Shown in pieces: positions 41,905 through 53,900 of a stretch of DNA of 64,000 bases. The stretch's first letter is position 1, and every line of letters starts with the position of its first letter. The stretch is taken from assembly GCA_030248215.1 (NCBI GenBank), contig JASANG010003119.1, positions 248,001-312,000 on the forward strand, written 5' to 3'. The notes beneath the pieces are model-generated. The model was given only the letters and a program-made list of their open reading frames with translations, made no database searches and was not told the origin of the DNA. The DNA is from Enoplolaimus lenunculus. Its lineage: Eukaryota; Nematoda; Enoplea; Enoplida; Thoracostomopsidae. A program made the position numbers and the translations under genes.

Positions 41905-44900
41905 ATGCGCTATGAGAAGAAAGAAGTAACGAAAAAGGTTAGTTTGGGTCTTTGGAAATGTAACGTTAAAGCGAGTGTGCAGCATATACCTACGTAGTAA
42001 TTTTTATTGCGTGCCATTAATCAATTAAGGATACTAAGTCAAAGTGTTACGGAAAATTAATTGATATTTTAAAAGTCGGGGGGGGGGGGGGTAAAAATTA
42101 ATCGATTCGTGCTTTTCAGTAGTAGCTGGATTGGATATGTATGTTTACTGTTTACTCAAACCTAGTTTCTGAAGACTTAATTAATTAGCTGTTCTTGCGA
42201 TTGCTAGGTGTATGGTAGTGATAGTTTGGGGAAACTTCAAATAATATGTTTATGTTTAGGTGAGCGAAGTGCGAGAAATAATTAAAAATGTATCCAACAA
42301 CGACATTCAACTTGCTCTCGAGTATTACGACTACGATGTGCAGCGCACAATACAAGCATTTTGTGACGGTTAGCTTATTATTTATTCTGTACTTTATAGT
42401 TGCTAACAATATTAAGTTTTAAGTTTCGTTGGCAAACGACTGGATTTCGAAGAAAACATATACACGGGAGGAAAATGTTCGCTGCATAGCTTCGCTGCAA
42501 AACCTTCACTATCTTGTGAATTTGGTTTTAGACATTGATTGGATTTTTGATGTTTACATTAAATTATGCAGGTCTCGATTAGAAATTTATCGAACAAAAA
42601 TATAAGTATGGATGGAATACATAATAAATAATTTGTAACATAGATTAATTGGAAAATGGAAGTAGTCGTTTGACAGGTGACACCCGACATTCGAAAATTT
42701 TGTATTGGCTTCCGGAATATTAACCGGAATCAATATAAGTTTTCTATGAATTTTAAGCCGAAACCGGTATCTTGTCGCATTTTATATAACATTTGAAAGA
42801 TTTTTGAGCGATGGAACACATTACGTATATATAGTCGGTTTAAGATGCTATACAGTTTGAAATTGTATGTTTAGTTTGGGCATGAAATTAATAATGTTTT
42901 AGATGGCGCAGCGACCGCACTAGGCCAGTGGCAAACTGGAGACAAGAAAAAGTCTAAAAACAAAGTAAGCTTAATAAGAAAATAGCTGTAGCTTGAGCTG
43001 TTGTGATTCAGCAAAGTTCGGCAACACCTGTTTATGTTTTAGAACTTGAATTCCGATAAACCTAACCATTTTTCGAAGACGTCTTAGTATCCGCTGTCTT
43101 GCAATGCTTCATGTTTGAAAAAACGTGGATTTCTGTATTTCGAAATATCATATCTTGCTGTTACCTGCATAGGTTCGACTTAACTTACGTGGCATGTAAA
43201 GCGACTGCAGTTTTTATTTTTTAAAATAGTTGTATGTGCATACATTCTATCAAAACAGTTTGCAAATTAATAGTATAGATTGAGTAAAAGCGTGCTGTTT
43301 GGATTGTATCGCTGGTATCCGAATAATTGGAGTGCTGGTATTGTTTCTAGAAAAAGAAAAATAAGAAAACTGAAAATGCGAATGAAAGCAACGGTGTCGC
43401 GATGGTTAACGGCCACGACGGACCTGACAGTTGTGAGTGTTCTTTCATTTATCACTTTTGATTTTTAGATTTTGCTTATTTTGAATGTAAACTTGTCCCT
43501 ACCTTCCGACACCGCTTTATTTATACGCGCCATTGACTCTGGTTAAGCGTCCCTCTGTAAATATTGGCGCCGCAAATCATTTTTCGTGATGTAAAGCTCG
43601 TAGCCTTGGTGTAAATTAAACAACATCAGAAGCAATATGTTTCTGGTGGATAGTATCATTTTTAGTGATGTTGAATTTACGACACTAATACGATTGTATT
43701 TCCAAAGCGCATGGTAAAGATTTGGCTGATTGTACCGGAAGTTTTGTAGAATGTTTTGGAATATTTGCTTCCCATATTTGGCAAGGTTGTGCGTTTACAC
43801 GAGTGATTTGATTTAAATATTTTTCCAATTATAATTGGTCTACACCGAAACAAAATTTTAACGAAATAGCGACAGCAGGCACTATTGCATGCGTGAGAAC
43901 AATCGAAAAATTGTAGTTTTTATAGCGTTTGAACATTGAAAATTTTTTAAGTGGAATAATTCTAGTTTATGTTTTTGATATCGTAAAACGAAATAAATTT
44001 ATAATATTTACTGCCTGGGTGAAGTCGATAAAATGAAATTTGTAAATACAGGTTTGTGAAGCTCTTAACTGTAACATGTAACTCCACATCTTGTTTCTTC
44101 GGAGGTTTCAGATATTCAAAGCGGTAATGGGCTAGGCAGTCAAAGTGCCTCGACAAATGGTTCAGAAATATTAACTGGGGGAACCGGAGCAACAAATGAT
44201 CAGATTCAGTGTGCAACTCAAGTGCCGTATCCGATTGCCACTGGTCAACAGCCGGCGTTTTTAGGAGGAATGTCTCGTGAAAATGCCGAGCATAACACTA
44301 GAAGCAGCGTTTCAGATTCAAATAGCATTGGTATTAATCCTAACAGCCGCAGTTATAACAATGAGTTGAGTACTGATTACAAACAATTTATGGAATGTTT
44401 CAAATTCAATGAATCGACGGGAAATTGCAGTCCAACGATAGATTCATCTCATTATTCGATTCCGGGATATCAAATGCGTGGAAATGCCGCAATAACTACA
44501 AGCAATATGGCACCGTTTGGTCGTGAGTCTCAGACGTCATCGGCACTTGATGTTACTAATTTACCACCACAAAGCCTACAGCAACAAGCACTATCTCAAG
44601 CAGCCGGACCACCATTGTCTTTCAACCAGTATAGCAATCAGTGTATTTCAGTAAAATCTGACGTAAGTTTACGTAGCGGTCAGAACGCAGTGTCCGCTGC
44701 TAGCAACCGCTCGCAGAATGTTAACAGCTATAATAATACTAATAATATTAATAATAATAATAATAGTAATAATTATATGATAAATGCAAGCTGCAATAAT
44801 TACACGCCAAATACGTTATATGGCAATAATAACACCGATTCCAGAAATGTATATTCCGTTAATAATAGCACTTATGTATCGACGGAAAGTGCTCAGCGAC

Positions 44901-47765
44901 ACAGTCCTCCTGTTCGTTATGATCAACGACATAATGGAGAAAATAAGAAAACTTATACTCAGATTAGAAATGCCAGCGATAAGCAATCTCAACGTAATGT
45001 TGGTGATATTGGCCAAGAACGTCGAAAAAATGGCGACACAATGAATCGAACTACGCTTAGCAATACAGCAGAAGCAGTGAATAAGCGAAAGAGTAAGTGG
45101 TTTAAAATGTCAATCGCGAATAAAATTGACCTGATTGGTTTGAGGTTTGCAAACCTATGTAGAAATTATATGTTTGTAGTTTGGTTTATTGGAATGGAGC
45201 AGAAAGTATTTCTTTTCTGACTGGTGGTCGTGTAACAACATTTAAGTGTTTTTTGTGAGAGAGAAACTTTTTTGTAGTGCAGGATCTGTCTCCTTTTGGA
45301 GACGATGTAAGTTGATATATCTACCACGTTTTCTTTCAACGCACCTGTTTCACAAGCTTATGTTATACATCATATCAAACTCAACATGACCAGACCACCA
45401 ATGTGTTTATGAAAGGTTATACAAATATTCTCACTATATCCTAATTTTAGTAATAGTAAAATATTTCTTCCTGTTTGTTAGTAAGTAGTAAATGTCGCTA
45501 AATAAACGACATACCGTTATAATGCCAATATTTTGAAGGTGTTGAGAGAGAAACTAAAAGCTTATCTCGGCATGATGTTGCTATTGAGCGCATTCAGCGG
45601 TTGTTTCACGAAGAAGTTGACAAATCGTTTACTCGTATTCGAAATGCGTGCCAAGAATTACGACGTGTGTAAGTAAAGAATTTGGATTATTACAAACAAT
45701 TTGTGCCATCGTTTTGTTCATTTCTTATGCGGTTTATTTTGATGATTAAAAGTTGTTGATGTGCAACTTGTCATCGGTTGGTAGATTTCAAGGCTTAGTC
45801 TTGGATGGTCCTAATATTGTTCTTGCTTTATTTCAGAATTGATGAACGAGAGCATTTGTTAACAGCTGAATTGGAACGCTGTAGAATTGACGGAAGTATG
45901 TGAATAATGTGTATGAAGTGTTGTTGTGTTACCTTTATCTTTGTAGTAGAAAACTTATCTGGTATTTATTGCTTATTTTTTACATTCGGTTGAGTATTTA
46001 TTCTACGGATAGTGCTGGTGTATTTACTTTGGGATTGTTAAACGCCCAGAACTTTAGATATTTTTGACAAGATAGTTGTTTCAGTTTAAGCTTAGCTCAC
46101 TCATGTTAGCACTTATGATTATTTACACTCAAGTAGTTCGGGCATAAGTAATTACTGTTTATCGTTTGTTCACAGATCTTTTATTATCGGCACGTATCGA
46201 CAAAGCACGCGAGTTACACACGATGTGCGAACGTGCTCCACAACTCACTGAACGACAGTTGTCAGAATTACGAAACGATGTTAAGGCTTTTATGTCTCAA
46301 AAGCGATATGAAGAAGAAATGGGTCACACTATACGTTTTGAATATTCACCGGATGCAATACTGGAAGCGTTACATAGTTTTGGTTCAGGTAACACCATTA
46401 TTATAATTGTGTTTATTTTTGGTCCATTTTGAAAATTAATGCGTCTCTTCAGTGTCGGAGAGTATTTTGATTGATTTACATTGGAGCAAAACTGCAAAAC
46501 ACTTGGTTTTAATTTCATTGCATATTACAAGCATGCCATATGTATAGAATCATGCCTCGATGTTAAATATTGGTGATTGCAGTTCGCAGCTTTGTGACTG
46601 TGATATAATAACAGTGTTACACGACACCGCTATGACAGATGCTTTCTGGTCACAAATGTTTACACTTATTCTTTTCATGTAAAATATTTTTCATTTTGTT
46701 TTCCTTTCATTGATTTTCTCGCTTTTATCACTTGTCATGCACTTCAAACATATTATTTTAGTGATCGATGTGAAACCGATACCGCAGCGTCACGTTAGTT
46801 CTTCATCTGTATCAACTGTGGATTTTGACGGAGGATCAGCAGAATCTGGTACGCTGAAGGATTTAGCGAAGTTTGCTGCGTTATTTTCTGTGTGGTCACG
46901 TCCTTAGATATTTTCAATTTGCACCCGAATGAAAATTAAAGTTTGGGAAAAAACGAAGTTGTGTAGATTTTGATCGACTGGTTGAACTTTAACAATAATA
47001 ACCTAGAATATGTAAAACAATGAAGTTACAACGTTTTTGCAATGTCGAAACCACAAACGAGAGCAAAATTAGGGTGTAGCGATGCATAAAGTTTGTTGTG
47101 TCTATAGATAACGCTAAGCCAACGCAAGATATGCAAGTAATCGACAGCGGTGGAATTACAATGAAATCAGATACGATGACCCCAGAGCAATTAGCTGATT
47201 TGCATAAACGCGTCCAAGATTCACTCAAAGCACAGGTATTTTAGTAAAATACGTTTATTATTGGTAAAAGTGCAGCATGCATTTACATTTGCAATTATTG
47301 TCTACGTTAATTTGCTGAAATTGAGCTCTTTGTGCGTCCGAAAGAATGAATGAAATGTTTAAGCTTAGTTGTTGTAAATAACAATGTAGGCTGAATTTTT
47401 AAACATCAATGCTGCACATTGTAATTATTGAAAATTTTTATGCTGCAGCTGTATGACGTTCATGTGAGCCATTATGGCAACAATATTATATCTTTCTACC
47501 GTGATCTGATTTGACCATTTTGCTTACTTAGGGCATTTTGTCGGATATTGTTCCTGAAGTTACCGGGCAAACGGGCTCATCAGTGGCACGACGTCGCGTG
47601 CACGGTGGTTATCGAGGTGGCGCCGGCTTTCGTGGCGGTCCTCGTGGAGGATTCAACGCTCCACGACTTGGCCGAGGCGGACGCTCAAATGGACCAAATG
47701 GCTCGTTTAGAAACGGACCGGGCTATAATCGGGCTTCTAAACTGCCTCAGGCTAGTGCTACTTAA
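41905..47765 (+). CDS. SPATS2 / SPATS2L-like RNA-associated protein, 705 aa, 11 exons
   Basis: Homologue of vertebrate SPATS2/SPATS2L (SPATS2-like family, cytoplasmic RNA-binding). Exons: 41905-41937, 42260-42368, 42903-42964, 43351-43432, 44112-45092, 45539-45668, 45837-45895, 46176-46388, 46762-46848, 47108-47235, 47532-47765. All joins are GT/AG and in phase. The N-terminal UBA-like part reads EVREIIKNVSNNDIQLALEY, VQRTIQAF and GQWQTGDKKKSKNKKKKNKK. The 981-bp exon 5 is a low-complexity Asn/Ser/Gln-rich insert with poly-Asn near 44735-44775. The conserved coiled-coil part has RHDVAIERIQRLFHEEVD, LLLSARIDKARELH, ERQLSELRNDVKAFMSQKRY and ALHSFGS. The C-terminus is RGG-rich (GGYRGGAGFRGGPRGGF). 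The start codon in the 11-codon first exon is uncertain; an upstream exon could exist. Confidence 0.88.
42076..42092. repeat. poly-G run
   Basis: About 14 consecutive G (tcggggg...) in intron 1 of the SPATS2-like gene; length is prone to sequencing error. Confidence 0.8.
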
Positions 47766-47783
47766 AAATGAAAAGTATTCTTA

Positions 47784-47789
47784 AATAAA
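47784..47789 (+). terminator. polyadenylation signal, SPATS2-like gene
   Basis: AATAAA 19 bp after the stop codon. Confidence 0.5.
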
Positions 47790-49418
47790 ACAAAATAATA
47801 AATTTTGTAACGCTGCTCATAATTTAACAAACTACGCTGTGACTCATGTACTGGCAGTGAAAATTTTCAATCGAACGAATATTGTATATCGGAACAAAAG
47901 AGTTTGTTATTATCTGAAGTTGAACATAGATTACACCTGCTGTTTTACCACCCCGTTCTGAACCAACCGGCCACTGTGCGCCAAATTACAGTTTGTACCT
48001 ATTGCTTTCTTTAGTCTCAGTTATTCACCAATCAAATTAATTTGTATACTAAAATCTAATTTTAGCTGTCGATATTGGAGGAAAACAATTGAATTGGAAT
48101 ATGCTTGTTGGATTTAATGGGCGTCGCATGTGATACTCCATGTTATGTTTAGTTTTTATTTCGAACGCTAATGCATTATTCTATTTCATTCCAGATTAGC
48201 AGCATTGCTAAAACAAACCTAACGATTCAAACATTATTGTCATAATATATGTATTTTAATGTTTATTATCAGCATTTATTTTTGTTGTAATAAACTGCAA
48301 AATTTTGTTGGTAAACAACCAGTTGGGATTCAAAACAACAAAAATCAAAGATATAGACGGAGCTGTCCACTTTATAATTTCAGCGACATAAACATTTGCC
48401 GCTTGGTAAAATCGAAAAACAGTTGTTGCCAGAAATGTTGTGTTGTTGCATTTTTGTTCAGTTTCTGTTTTTACTTTTCTGCTTTTTGTTTATTTCTGAT
48501 TCGCTTTAAGCCAGCGCGCATTACATGTAGGGACAGTCATTTTAAATTGGTATCTGGGAACTCGCATGGAACTTGTTCACTTGTTTGTGCCTTGACGCAT
48601 TATGTTTTTGTTTAGCGTTCAAAATATTCATTGCACTATTTAATGTTATACATATAATGTGTGTAAGTATTTAATGTCACATTATCTTACTATATTTTTA
48701 ACTTTAATCGGTGATCGGTATTCTTTTATATCTGTAAGCAAAGTGCCATTTTCTATATTAAGCGGTGGCATTTTTTCATTGGTTATAAATCAGTGAACGT
48801 ACTGTCATAGCGTTTAAAAGTTAGCAGGCAGCTAATTTTAGTATATTTGAATCGCGGAAAAACACTGTGTTATACGGTTAATTTTTCGCTGATTACTGTG
48901 TTACGTGGCGTTTAAAAACGTTCAAATTGCTGTAATTTACAGGTTGTAGTTCGGCTTGTAGTAATGTCGGCTTGCTTTTGATTTTAAATACGCCCAGTTT
49001 TTGGAGCTACTAGCTTTTCAATCTGCCATCCGTGTGCTGGTTATAGCATGATACGGTTATTTTTTAATATAGTTAACGTTCTCAGAACGCCGAATGTTTT
49101 CGTAATCTCATCAACTAATAATTCACTGTGTTTTGTGTTGTTACTACTAAATATTTAAATAACAGTAAAAGTGTTATGCAGTTGTTAGTCGATATAGTCA
49201 TAGTTTCTGTAGGATTAAGCAAAAAATAAGTAGCATAATCCTGTATATACTAGTGTGGGAATGTCTATTCCCTATATAATACAAAGAATATGGTAAAAAT
49301 CGTGTTAAACATAAAGGGCAAAACCATAGGTCCCACTCCAGTAAATTTATATCCAGCGGTTTCGCAAATGACCTATATAAGAATTCTAAGTTAACTTCAG
49401 TTTTGCTTCATTTTATGA
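47790..49418. other. intergenic, no gene seen
   Basis: AT-rich. The open frame 48259-48615 shows no domain and unusual composition, and I do not support it. Confidence 0.4.
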
Positions 49419-49535
49419 CAGGGTACAAAGCGGAACTGGAATCGGAGCAGCAAATTTATACCCGAATTACAATCAGAATCGGAACCATTAATTTTGTGAC
49501 TGTACGGATATTAATTGAATTTCGGTTGCACCCTG
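49419..49535. mobile_element. short hAT-like MITE CAGGGTACAAAGCGG
   Basis: 117 bp, left 'cagggtacaaagcggaactg' and right 'aatttcggttgcaccctg', an internally deleted relative of 23341-23752. Flanks ttttatga / ccttctga agree at 5 of 8. Confidence 0.65.
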
Positions 49536-49888
49536 CCTTCTGAGGTATATATTTTTCTCTGTTGGCTCTGAACGCTTGTCAAAATCCGATTCGAATAGTG
49601 GGGTCTGGGTCAACAATAAGAAACATATTTACTTGAATATAAATAAAATATCAAAATAGAGTATATACTAAAACTTGAAATTCATTTTCTGAAATATGCA
49701 TAGCGCATACATAAAAATATATGCTGTTTGAACTATATTTATTCACTAGACCCATGTTAACTTCAGGAGAACACTCGTGAACAACCGAGTTGTGGGTCTC
49801 CTAGCCGGCGTATCTACCTATTCTTTCAACATGGAATATTTACGATATGAACAGGCATGTCGTATGTCAGTTGTTCGGTTTGTTTTAA

Positions 49889-49995
49889 CCCCTCACATTG
49901 AGTTGCCTATAGGCAACTCAGCGCAGTGTATATACGATAAATAGTATATATATCGCACCGTGTTTAACAATTGCAGCATGTATACATAGAAAGGG
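49889..49995. mobile_element. piggyBac-like MITE, internally deleted copy
   Basis: TTAA on both sides (49885-49888, 49996-49999). Left 'cccctcacattgagttgcc', right 'atagaaaggg'. It keeps 'gcaccgtgtttaaca' from the family but has lost the tRNA-like segment. Confidence 0.75.
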
Positions 49996-50008
49996 TTAAA
50001 ACAACGTA

Positions 50009-50305
50009 TCAAAACTCTCTGATTCTACTTTTTTGTCTGTGATTTTCATCCAATAAGCGTTCTACGACTTCGACATCTTTTGGATTTTTGTAACATACAT
50101 TGGCGTGAAGTTTGGGCGGATGTTGGGCTTTCTTTGCTGACATTCTTGTGTACGATACTAGCGGTATCGGAAGTTGCATGCCGTTGCATGACATTGATGG
50201 ATCGGTTTCGTCTGATGGAGGGGCGTCCATGGCGACTACCTGCATCAAATTCGGCATTTTGTAACGCACATATGCAGCTAATTTAATTTGGTCACTGCCA
50301 AACAT
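50009..50305 (-). CDS. hypothetical protein, 98 aa
   Basis: Family not recognised. An intact frame runs from ATG 50305 (MFGSDQIKLAAYV) to TGA 50009. An in-frame stop lies just upstream. A good acceptor-like 'tgcaatttcag' ends 14 bases before the ATG, as expected of an SL trans-splice site, which supports the start. The protein is hydrophilic with no signal peptide or membrane segment; its C-terminal third is charged (YKNPKDVEVVERLLDENHRQ). It lies about 600 bp downstream of the bestrophin gene on the same strand and could alternatively be a 3' exon of it, although no in-phase join was found. A frame on the opposite strand is a shadow. Confidence 0.4.
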   Translation of the reverse strand: MFGSDQIKLAAYVRYKMPNLMQVVAMDAPPSDETDPSMSCNGMQLPIPLVSYTRMSAKKAQHPPKLHANVCYKNPKDVEVVERLLDENHRQKSRIREF

Positions 50306-50912
50306 AAACGGTTACATAGCTGAAATTGCACTGGTTTAAAATATTTTACTGCTGTGTGTGTCCCAACCAATATCTACTGTAACTTTAGTAACTCGAAAAA
50401 GAGGGTGATATAAAGGTGTCCCTATTTCAAGTTCGAATCCGAGTTTTCTACAATTTTAATTATATAGTCCTGAAATAAATGGAAAGAGTTCAAACTCATA
50501 ATTAGAATTCATGTATATAAAAGTGTCAATTATACTTTAATAATTAGTATAATTATGTGGATCAAATCGGATCGGATCGAAAATAATTTGAGCAGCGATC
50601 CGATACGGATTTTATACTAGCCATCCGGTTCGATTCGATCTGATCCACCTCAACTCCACAATGACAATTAACATTTACTGCAAATTTGTACTTACCAAGC
50701 GCTTGCTACAATTGTCGTTAATTATTAATTTGAACGCTACAATTATAATTCATCGATCCGATTCAAAACAAAACCAATCCTTTCCGGAACTAAGCCGATC
50801 CGGTGCACTTTTTCTATACGAATCGATCCCTATGCGTAAATTGCGGATGTATACTTAAATTTTAAAACTTTATCAAAGTAACGTAAACGTACTTAAGTAA
50901 TAAACTTTAATA

Positions 50913-53900
50913 TTAATCTAGTGTCATTAATTTCGTTGCGCCCCAATAATCAAATTTGCCGTCGTTTTTGTTCTGGTCATCCATGTGTTTTGTAAACTTT
51001 TATCATTCGGAAATATTAAATGAGTATTGTTTCAACTCGACAACATACACTGGTTAAGAATATTCGATGAATTTATAGTTTTATTTTTCGAATTGACTGC
51101 TTTAGTCTTACTTCATCTACAATCGCGTACGATGTTTGTATATGACGGTCAAGCATATAGTTTAGCTCTAAATCGTCATCGTCTTCTTCAAACGGCCTCA
51201 TTAGGTATTGACCAACCTGTATAAGAATGCATTAATAAAGTAGACTATCGCTGTTTCAGACAAGAATATGCAACTGAAGCTTTTTTCTAAAATACAGAAT
51301 GTATTCAAACTGCTGCTTCCAGCACCAAAATGACCCTGAATATGAAAGGTAAAGTTCGCTAAATTTTTTGAAACGTTCTGTACATTTTATAGTAATCAGT
51401 TTGGTTAGTTGCATACCGTTGACTGAAAAGAGACATTGACAAAATCGATACAGATACCTTCAAAGTTGGAGCAGGGCAGGATTATATAGTTTCTAGCGTT
51501 CAAATATATGTAAATATATATATGAGGATAAACCTCTTCGCGCATGAATGTTTTTTACAACTAAACTTGCAGCTGCAAGTTTTTCTGAAAAATTTATTCG
51601 AAGAACTTGCAGCGACAAGTTATTTATGATTAATATATGCGAAGAATTAATTCGTAGGTATGAATAGTCCTGCAAGTCGAATTCACTTATCATCATTGGC
51701 TAAACTGATAGATTATAGGTTATGTTTGACATTTATTGCTGTAGTCTGCAAATTATTCACATAAATTCATGTCAAGATTCAGAATGAAAGTTATGATTCT
51801 TTGCAAATACATGCAGCTGCAAGTATTTGGTGCAAGTTGCAGCTGCAAGTTGTCGCAGCAAAAACTTGCACGTGTGAATAGGGCTTAAGTCAGTATAGTA
51901 GGTCGTAGAACTGAATTATATATGTCTTGGACTTGCCACCGTGAATTATTTAAAACAATTTTAGCTAAAAACCTACTTTAAACCAACCAACGTAAAACGC
52001 AAACTGTAACACGGTAAAAATCGGAAAATACAAATTAACGGTCGATTTATCGTCAAGAAATTGTCGACCAATAAGGCATAGCGTGAAATAACCGTACGTT
52101 GCAAGTGCTGCAACTTGTGTATACACCAAAGGTATACACACCCAATCATAACAGTACAAACTTTTGAAACAATTTCGAAATGAATTTAGTTCACGGTAAA
52201 AATGTGCTAACATCGGTGCACTTGCACCTGCGGCATGATTGTGATCAGTTTCTTCAAGAACAACTTTATTAATCCATTGAATTGGAATGCACCATTTTAG
52301 AGTCGCTGTAGACAGCGATTCGTGAATTTTCATCTCTGCCGGTGTCATCAATCCAGCAGATACGATGTGGTCCACCGTTGGAAAGCGTCGCCGGACGCTA
52401 ACCGAAATGTCACGCCATGCCAGCGCTGCTGTTAGATTGAGCCATCTGAAAAAGTACAAGTTCTTAAATACTGTAGTGCCCGGAATAAAAGAAGGTAGAC
52501 TGATACAGTTCCGGTAACACAGGATATATTAATCGTCGGCGGTGAAGCGTTTTCCAAAGTCAAATCCAGAGTGCGCAGAAATTTTCTGTAGAAGCATGCA
52601 AGGATTTTACATGACTTTCAAGCGATTATAAAGCTGTTCTGAATGTCTAACTCATCCATGCGGCGGTGAGCGCCTGGCACCAACAGGCTGCAGACCCGCC
52701 ACATATTTAACCCTTTCTCACATGAATATTTTCTATTTCCTCTGAGACCTACTTTTGTGCTAGGATTCGTACTCCAGTGACTGGAATGGGAGGCGTATAC
52801 CATCACCACTCAGCTATAGGAGCTCGACGCTCGAGCCCGAGGGGGCTCTCACGTCTTGTGGTGATTTAGTACTATGTATACGACTTGCTATTGTTAAACA
52901 CGGTGCGATATATATTATTTAACGTAAGGGGTCAAGAAGCTATAGAAATGTAAAAAGTGAGTGTAAAAAACAAGACACAATTAGACTGCGGCCAAGAAAT
53001 TTGACTTTACGCTCGCGGTACTATATATAACATCACCATGTTGAATATTCCAAAGCAATCTATCTTTTAGCACTTATACGGGCCCGAAGCCAAGGGAAGG
53101 GGGCCAGTGGGGCTCAGCTCCCCTGGAAAAATTTAGCCCCCTCCCTAGAAAATTTTCAACCATGCTTGTAAGTCAACGAAAACCATTGTATGCCCCTCCT
53201 GAAAATTTTTTAGCCCCCTCCCCCTAGCAAGGTGAGCTGGCTACGGGCCTGCTCATATACTGAAATGGTTAAACACGCTCAGCTGTACCAAAAAATATTT
53301 ACAAAATCGAATAACTAGTATGCAGGGACACAAGCTGTTGTTTTGCTGAATAAATTTACACTGACATGCCTTACCGCGCTATCCTACGACGTTTTTGAAC
53401 TTGATCTTGTGTTTTACCAGGAATCAAAAGACATATGTACGACAATACGTCATCTGGCCATGCAACAAACTGAAACTGTTCCCACCAACGCTTAACAACT
53501 GCGCCAACGTAGAATCCAAGCAGAAATGTGATCGGAATTTCTTTGGTATAACTGAAAATACAATTTTAAACTTGAACAAGCAAATTTTCATTGTTGTAGA
53601 AGGTACAATCAAATCGGCCAATGTATAAAACAGGACCGGAACAGTAGTGTAAGCATATTCCTAAGCCTTGCCTTAGCCTAAGCCCAAACGTAAGAATGAG
53701 CCTATACCTAAGCCTAAGCCTAAGCAAAAGAATTAGTCTAAAGCTTAAGGTCATACTCTATTAAAGTCGTGCTGGAAAACGTTCCAGCCTAAGCCTAAGC
53801 AAAATAATTAGTCTTAACCTTAAGCTTACTCTATTGCAGTCCCGAGGGAAAACGTTCCGGCCCTGTTCTATACATGGGCCATCCAATAAGACTACGTTTG

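Noticed and set aside
48259-48615. 118-codon open frame with hydrophobic stretch
   Set aside because: No start context, domain or splice partner; the AT-rich composition explains the openness and hydrophobicity.
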